Shown here in pieces: positions 60,274 to 64,000 of a stretch of 64,000 nucleotides of DNA. Origin of the DNA: Nymphaea colorata (taxonomy: Eukaryota > Streptophyta > Magnoliopsida > Nymphaeales > Nymphaeaceae); the NCBI RefSeq assembly GCF_008831285.2, contig NC_045141.1:19278848-19342847 (forward strand). Direction: 5' to 3'. Made by a program: the position numbers and the translations under genes. How positions within the stretch are numbered: position 1 is the first letter of the stretch; each line of letters begins with the position of its first letter. The notes beneath the pieces were generated by a model. That model had not been told where the DNA came from. It made no database searches and saw only the letters and a list, made by a program, of their open reading frames with translations.

Positions 60274-63200
60274 TTACGACAGCAAGTATTCTGAGAATGT
60301 CAAACAATAGGTAGTAGACAGTTAGCATTGGTATACTATAATCAAAAGAAATCCACACATCGAAATGGAACTTTTATGATGATCAATGATCATAGTGCTT
60401 CTGACATTAAAAAAAAAACAATGTTGACTCCTGACAGTACCCACCATGGCTAACGAAGATAAGGCACGACCATCTCATTATTGAGGATAAAAGGCATGCA
60501 GAAAATGACTAAATATGACCATCATGAATTAAAGCCCCACTAACCATAGAATTTTCGTTTAAGTCAAGCTGGAGCCAGGCAGAACGCCACCAGATTATTC
60601 CAGCAAAGGCATGTTCCATAGGAAATTGAACTTCTTAACATGCTTCAACTTGAAGATCTTAAGTCCATACCAACACTGTGCGTACCAATGTCGTATACAT
60701 TGGATGCCGAATCATATGGAAATCCTTGAAGACCTATGCGCATCGGTGATAGCCATCAGCCTGTTAGGCCATATCGACCATAAAAAACTAATTCGAAGTT
60801 AAAGTCATTTTTGTTTATCTTGCTAATATATCCACATTTAAAAAATGTCAGTTGAGATGTACACAGAAATTTTACCCTTTATGTCAATCTATAAAATGAT
60901 TCACGTTTGATTGTGATATTGACAACACACTACCCAAACTCCTAGTTAGGTGGGCAGACCTTTTGCTGCCAATCACAGCGGTTCTAGAGCAGGGGCAGGC
61001 TTTCACTGCACACAAGGTGGGAATGTAAGCTAGAAGAAATGGCCGGCAACACATTGTGGTTCTGGATCCTGCATATAAAGAAAGGCACACCCATGAAAAA
61101 ATTATTGACCCATCAAATAGAATTTATGCATCTAAAGCAAAAGTACGTACTAGTCAGATTTCGAAAGTTGCCGTAGAGAGGACAGGAATATCTTCTCTTA
61201 TTTGCTCTGATATGGTTTAGTATTAGGACAGCAACATGGCTAGTTATCATCGCTATTGATTTTTCTTTTCAAGGTCATTAATTTGCAGCTTTAGTGAACT
61301 CCGTTTCCTTCTCTGTGCTGATTTACTTATCATCAAATCTTTAGCGTCGTTATTTTAATTCAGTAAGTACTTCGTACATGGAAAATTTTGTCCTGAAAAT
61401 AGTTTGAGAAAATTCCCAACTTTCTAAGGGGATATAGCGTGAACCTGAAACATGAGTTCAGCTGGCATGATTCTCTATTAAAAGGTAAACCCCTAGTAAG
61501 TCGAACTTTTTTTCTTATTATTAAATACATAAAATCTATCTGCATGCATGCCACCAAGAATCCAAGATGAGTTCGAGAGCTGGAAATCTTTTACAGTTTT
61601 CATCACACGAACAAAAATGAACATGTAATGAAAAATATGTATTCATGGTTCATTCTTCTTTCTATCGGTCTGTGTAAGGTAAAACCTTATGATATAAAAG
61701 ATTCCAGGCAGAGAAATGCAAGCTTCAGCTCGACATGTAGGTGAGTTTGCTGAAAATTAATCACGAAGGAGATTGATCATGCTTAAATTTAATCATGAAG
61801 GGGACTGATCAAAATCGTTGCTATTCCCTTCGAGCAAACACTTGTGATTCCGGAACTTACGCATTACGAATTGAAGAAACCAAATTATGAGTTCGTATCA
61901 GTTTGTGCCGAACGTACATATAGAGTTCAGAGTTCACATGCACGTGACCAACGAGTTCACCTTGAAAGTAGTTTAGGGTTCAAATTATGTTTTTCCGAAG
62001 CATGCTAACAACGAAATTTCTTTTTGTAGCAGAGTTGGTTGGGAGTTCAGGGTATTTTGTAGTAAAGACGCAACTTGAGACTGGTTTGGTACCCAACGCT
62101 AGTTAGTTTGAGTTTGGCACATTACAAAATAAACCCCCCCCAAAAAAAAGAGAGCCAACGGCATCTGATTAGCTTGGTTGACTTGTATAGCTTTCAAATG
62201 CATTCACTCCGGATGTTGGTATACATAAAATCTCATACATTATTCGCATAAAAAAGTTATCAAGATTTCATTGAACTCTTGGCATTTATATTTCGTCACT
62301 GTTCCTGGCATTCTCAAGAATGAGAACCAAACATACTTCAAGGGGACAATGGGGACCTTGTGAAGATCTTGGTTGGTTGACTCATACGACCGTAGCTGGT
62401 TTTGACATCTCAGTTTCGTACCATCAACGGCTAAATTTTGAAAAGTAACAAGGTAATAAATGCCACAAAAGATGGAAAATTACAGCGCTTCAGTTATTGA
62501 GGACTCTTCCGTGTTCTCATATGCAGAGCCAGGCCACTTGGGCTTAGTTGCGTGTTCGTCCTTCGGACATGCAGGTCGTGTATGCGTTTAGTTGTACTTA
62601 CCCTCTCTCTCGGACACAAAATGAGAGGTCAGCAGGCTCCTTGGATGGCGCTTCCTCATCTCCGAAGTGTGTTTAGAGACTGCAGCCGTCAGTTTCTTTT
62701 TTGTACATAAAGCCATTTTGCATGCATAATGGGGCCTCAGCGGTCCTAGTTAATGAAGAACTATGATTTGAAAATTCTTTATGTTGCTAATTGTTGCAAA
62801 CAGCCCGTTTTCAAGTTTCTGTCGCCTTGATTCAAAGGGAAAACGCTCAGAATACTGAACAATGGCAGAGAATAGATCAAACAAATTTAGTGCTGGTCTT
62901 ATGGAAGTAGCACCATCTCCAGAAGAGTTATTACTGTGCCTCTCCATGGGATAGAGGTCTTCTACAACATCTTGAAAATTTTCATACTATTTCCTTTGAA
63001 AGAAATGCACCACTGACAATTTCTCACAATGAAAATCATTGCAATCCTATACTTGACCTCCTAAAACAGAACCAGCTAGGCTTGGCCCCCAAGTAACTGA
63101 ACTATGGCAACTGAGACTTAGCCTTGCATTATATGCCAGGTGACAATCCATCAAGTCACTGTTTATCCTTCCATGTCTCCCGTCTTGAGGGGAAAATAGA

Positions 63201-63347
63201 CATCACACATGTGTCCAAGTTAGTCAGTGTCAAGTTGCAAACAGAGACAACGTTAACGTAAGCCAAAAATGCTAAGCTCTTCTACATTTCAATCTCTTTT
63301 AAATTGCCTTTGCTTATCTTGGTAGAGCTTATCAATCTTCTCTGAAC
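60274..63347. other. Intergenic region between LTP and thioesterase genes
   Basis: It holds the upstream part of the LTP promoter and the 3' flank of the thioesterase gene. It is AT-rich with scattered unique sequence. A minus-strand frame at 62750-62947 (65 aa) is the only protein-like stretch, unrecognised and without splice partners. I see no other gene or repeat. Confidence 0.5.
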
Positions 63348-63732
63348 TTAGAGACTTGACCTAGGTGCTGAATTTGGCATTTTAGCCTTTCTGATGAGGC
63401 CCTCTTGCGTCAACGAAACCAAAAGCTGAAACGAAATCAAAGTGATCAAACAGGCAATAGATATATCAAAAGCTTAACCATTACCTACAAGATTGCCACC
63501 TACCTCGCCATTTTTATTATACATACGGCCGGTACAAAAACCTCGAGCACTATTTGCAATTGGACTTTCCATCTGCTCAACCAAAGAACCAAAAAATTAC
63601 ACACTTCCTTATTAAGTGGGCATGGGAAATGAAAAAAGAACAACAAATAGTAATAACAAAAGAAACATATATCCAATATTCACCACATATAGCAGCCAAT
63701 CGTCGGCCCTCACAGGCTTGTGAAACCAGATC
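63348..63732 (-). CDS. Acyl-CoA thioesterase (type II), 3' three exons only
   Basis: Exons on the minus strand are 63684-63732, 63504-63572 and 63348-63425, joining in phase to the last 64 residues. The gene continues beyond the right edge. The visible part is the second hotdog half of the TesB/ACOT8 family: WFHKPVRADDWLLYV, then ESPIANSARGFCTGRMYNKNGE, then LLVSLTQEGLIRKA. The conserved catalytic Gln of the VQEG/TQEG motif is kept. The family cleaves fatty acyl-CoA to free acid and CoA, in plants in the peroxisome. The protein ends in Ser-Ser-Leu, which resembles but does not match a canonical PTS1 such as SKL. All three introns here are short. The family call is strong; the targeting is open. 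Confidence 0.9.
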
Positions 63733-64000
63733 CTACATGATAAAGACAACTTCTGAAGAGTTAGGGAAGAACCAGTGTCCCACAAAGGGGACTCTTGCAT
63801 CCATCCATTCAAATGAAGCACAAAATTATAACAAGTGAGGGTCCATAGGTGAAAACATTTACATAGAGGACAAACATTCACAAGGAACAAAATCATCTGT
63901 ATTCGCATACAAAAGGCATTCCATCCATAAGCAACTAAGATGAATATTTGTAACTACCCATAGTTAGTTTCCACTAAAAGATTCCAATGAAGAAGCTTGA

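Noticed and set aside
62750-62947. 65-aa minus-strand frame near the thioesterase gene
   Set aside because: It has a protein-like stretch but no in-phase splice to the thioesterase exons, whose own stop is at 63348.

Overview
The window is nuclear DNA of a flowering plant. It is AT-rich, its genes are split by GT-AG introns of 0.1 to 3.4 kb, and there are many microsatellites and small non-autonomous transposon remnants. The proteins are plant-specific: plastid-type dihydrodipicolinate synthase, a PRONE-type RopGEF, an APO-domain organelle protein and a plant lipid-transfer protein. The species cannot be fixed from the sequence. I see no rRNA or tRNA gene, CRISPR array, prokaryotic feature or obvious full-length retroelement.

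Layout, left to right: (1) the 5' part of a minus-strand BAH-domain gene (AIPP3-like, 2202-5675) that runs off the left edge; (2) a transposon-rich intergenic stretch; (3) a plus-strand gene for an uncharacterised 195-aa nuclear-looking protein (9249-14393, 3 exons); (4) plus-strand dihydrodipicolinate synthase (18460-21032, 3 exons); (5) a minus-strand RopGEF (23463-27869, 7 coding exons), convergent with DHDPS; (6) about 10 kb of intergenic DNA with a SINE-like element, a perfect 30-bp hairpin, a MITE and an exact 87-bp tandem duplication; (7) minus-strand APO4-like gene (39031-41654), with a probable 5'UTR exon near 43.9 kb, divergent from (8) plus-strand membrane-anchored cytochrome b5-like gene CB5LP (45512-47515, 5 exons); (9) a plus-strand gene for an uncharacterised acidic 189-aa protein (50023-53971, 2 exons); (10) a minus-strand eight-cysteine lipid-transfer protein (58899-60006); (11) the last three exons of a minus-strand type-II acyl-CoA thioesterase that enters from the right edge.

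The genes do unrelated jobs: chromatin reading, lysine synthesis, Rop GTPase signalling, organelle RNA maturation, heme electron transfer, lipid binding and acyl-CoA hydrolysis. This looks like an ordinary plant gene neighbourhood and not a cluster. For every complete model the exons join in phase. The weakest joins are the DHDPS first exon and the last APO4 intron. I found no convincing undescribed system. The best leads are two near-perfect hairpins (one in the APO4 intron), two uncharacterised conserved-looking proteins, a 17-nt terminal coding exon in the LTP gene, and repeated short tandem duplications.
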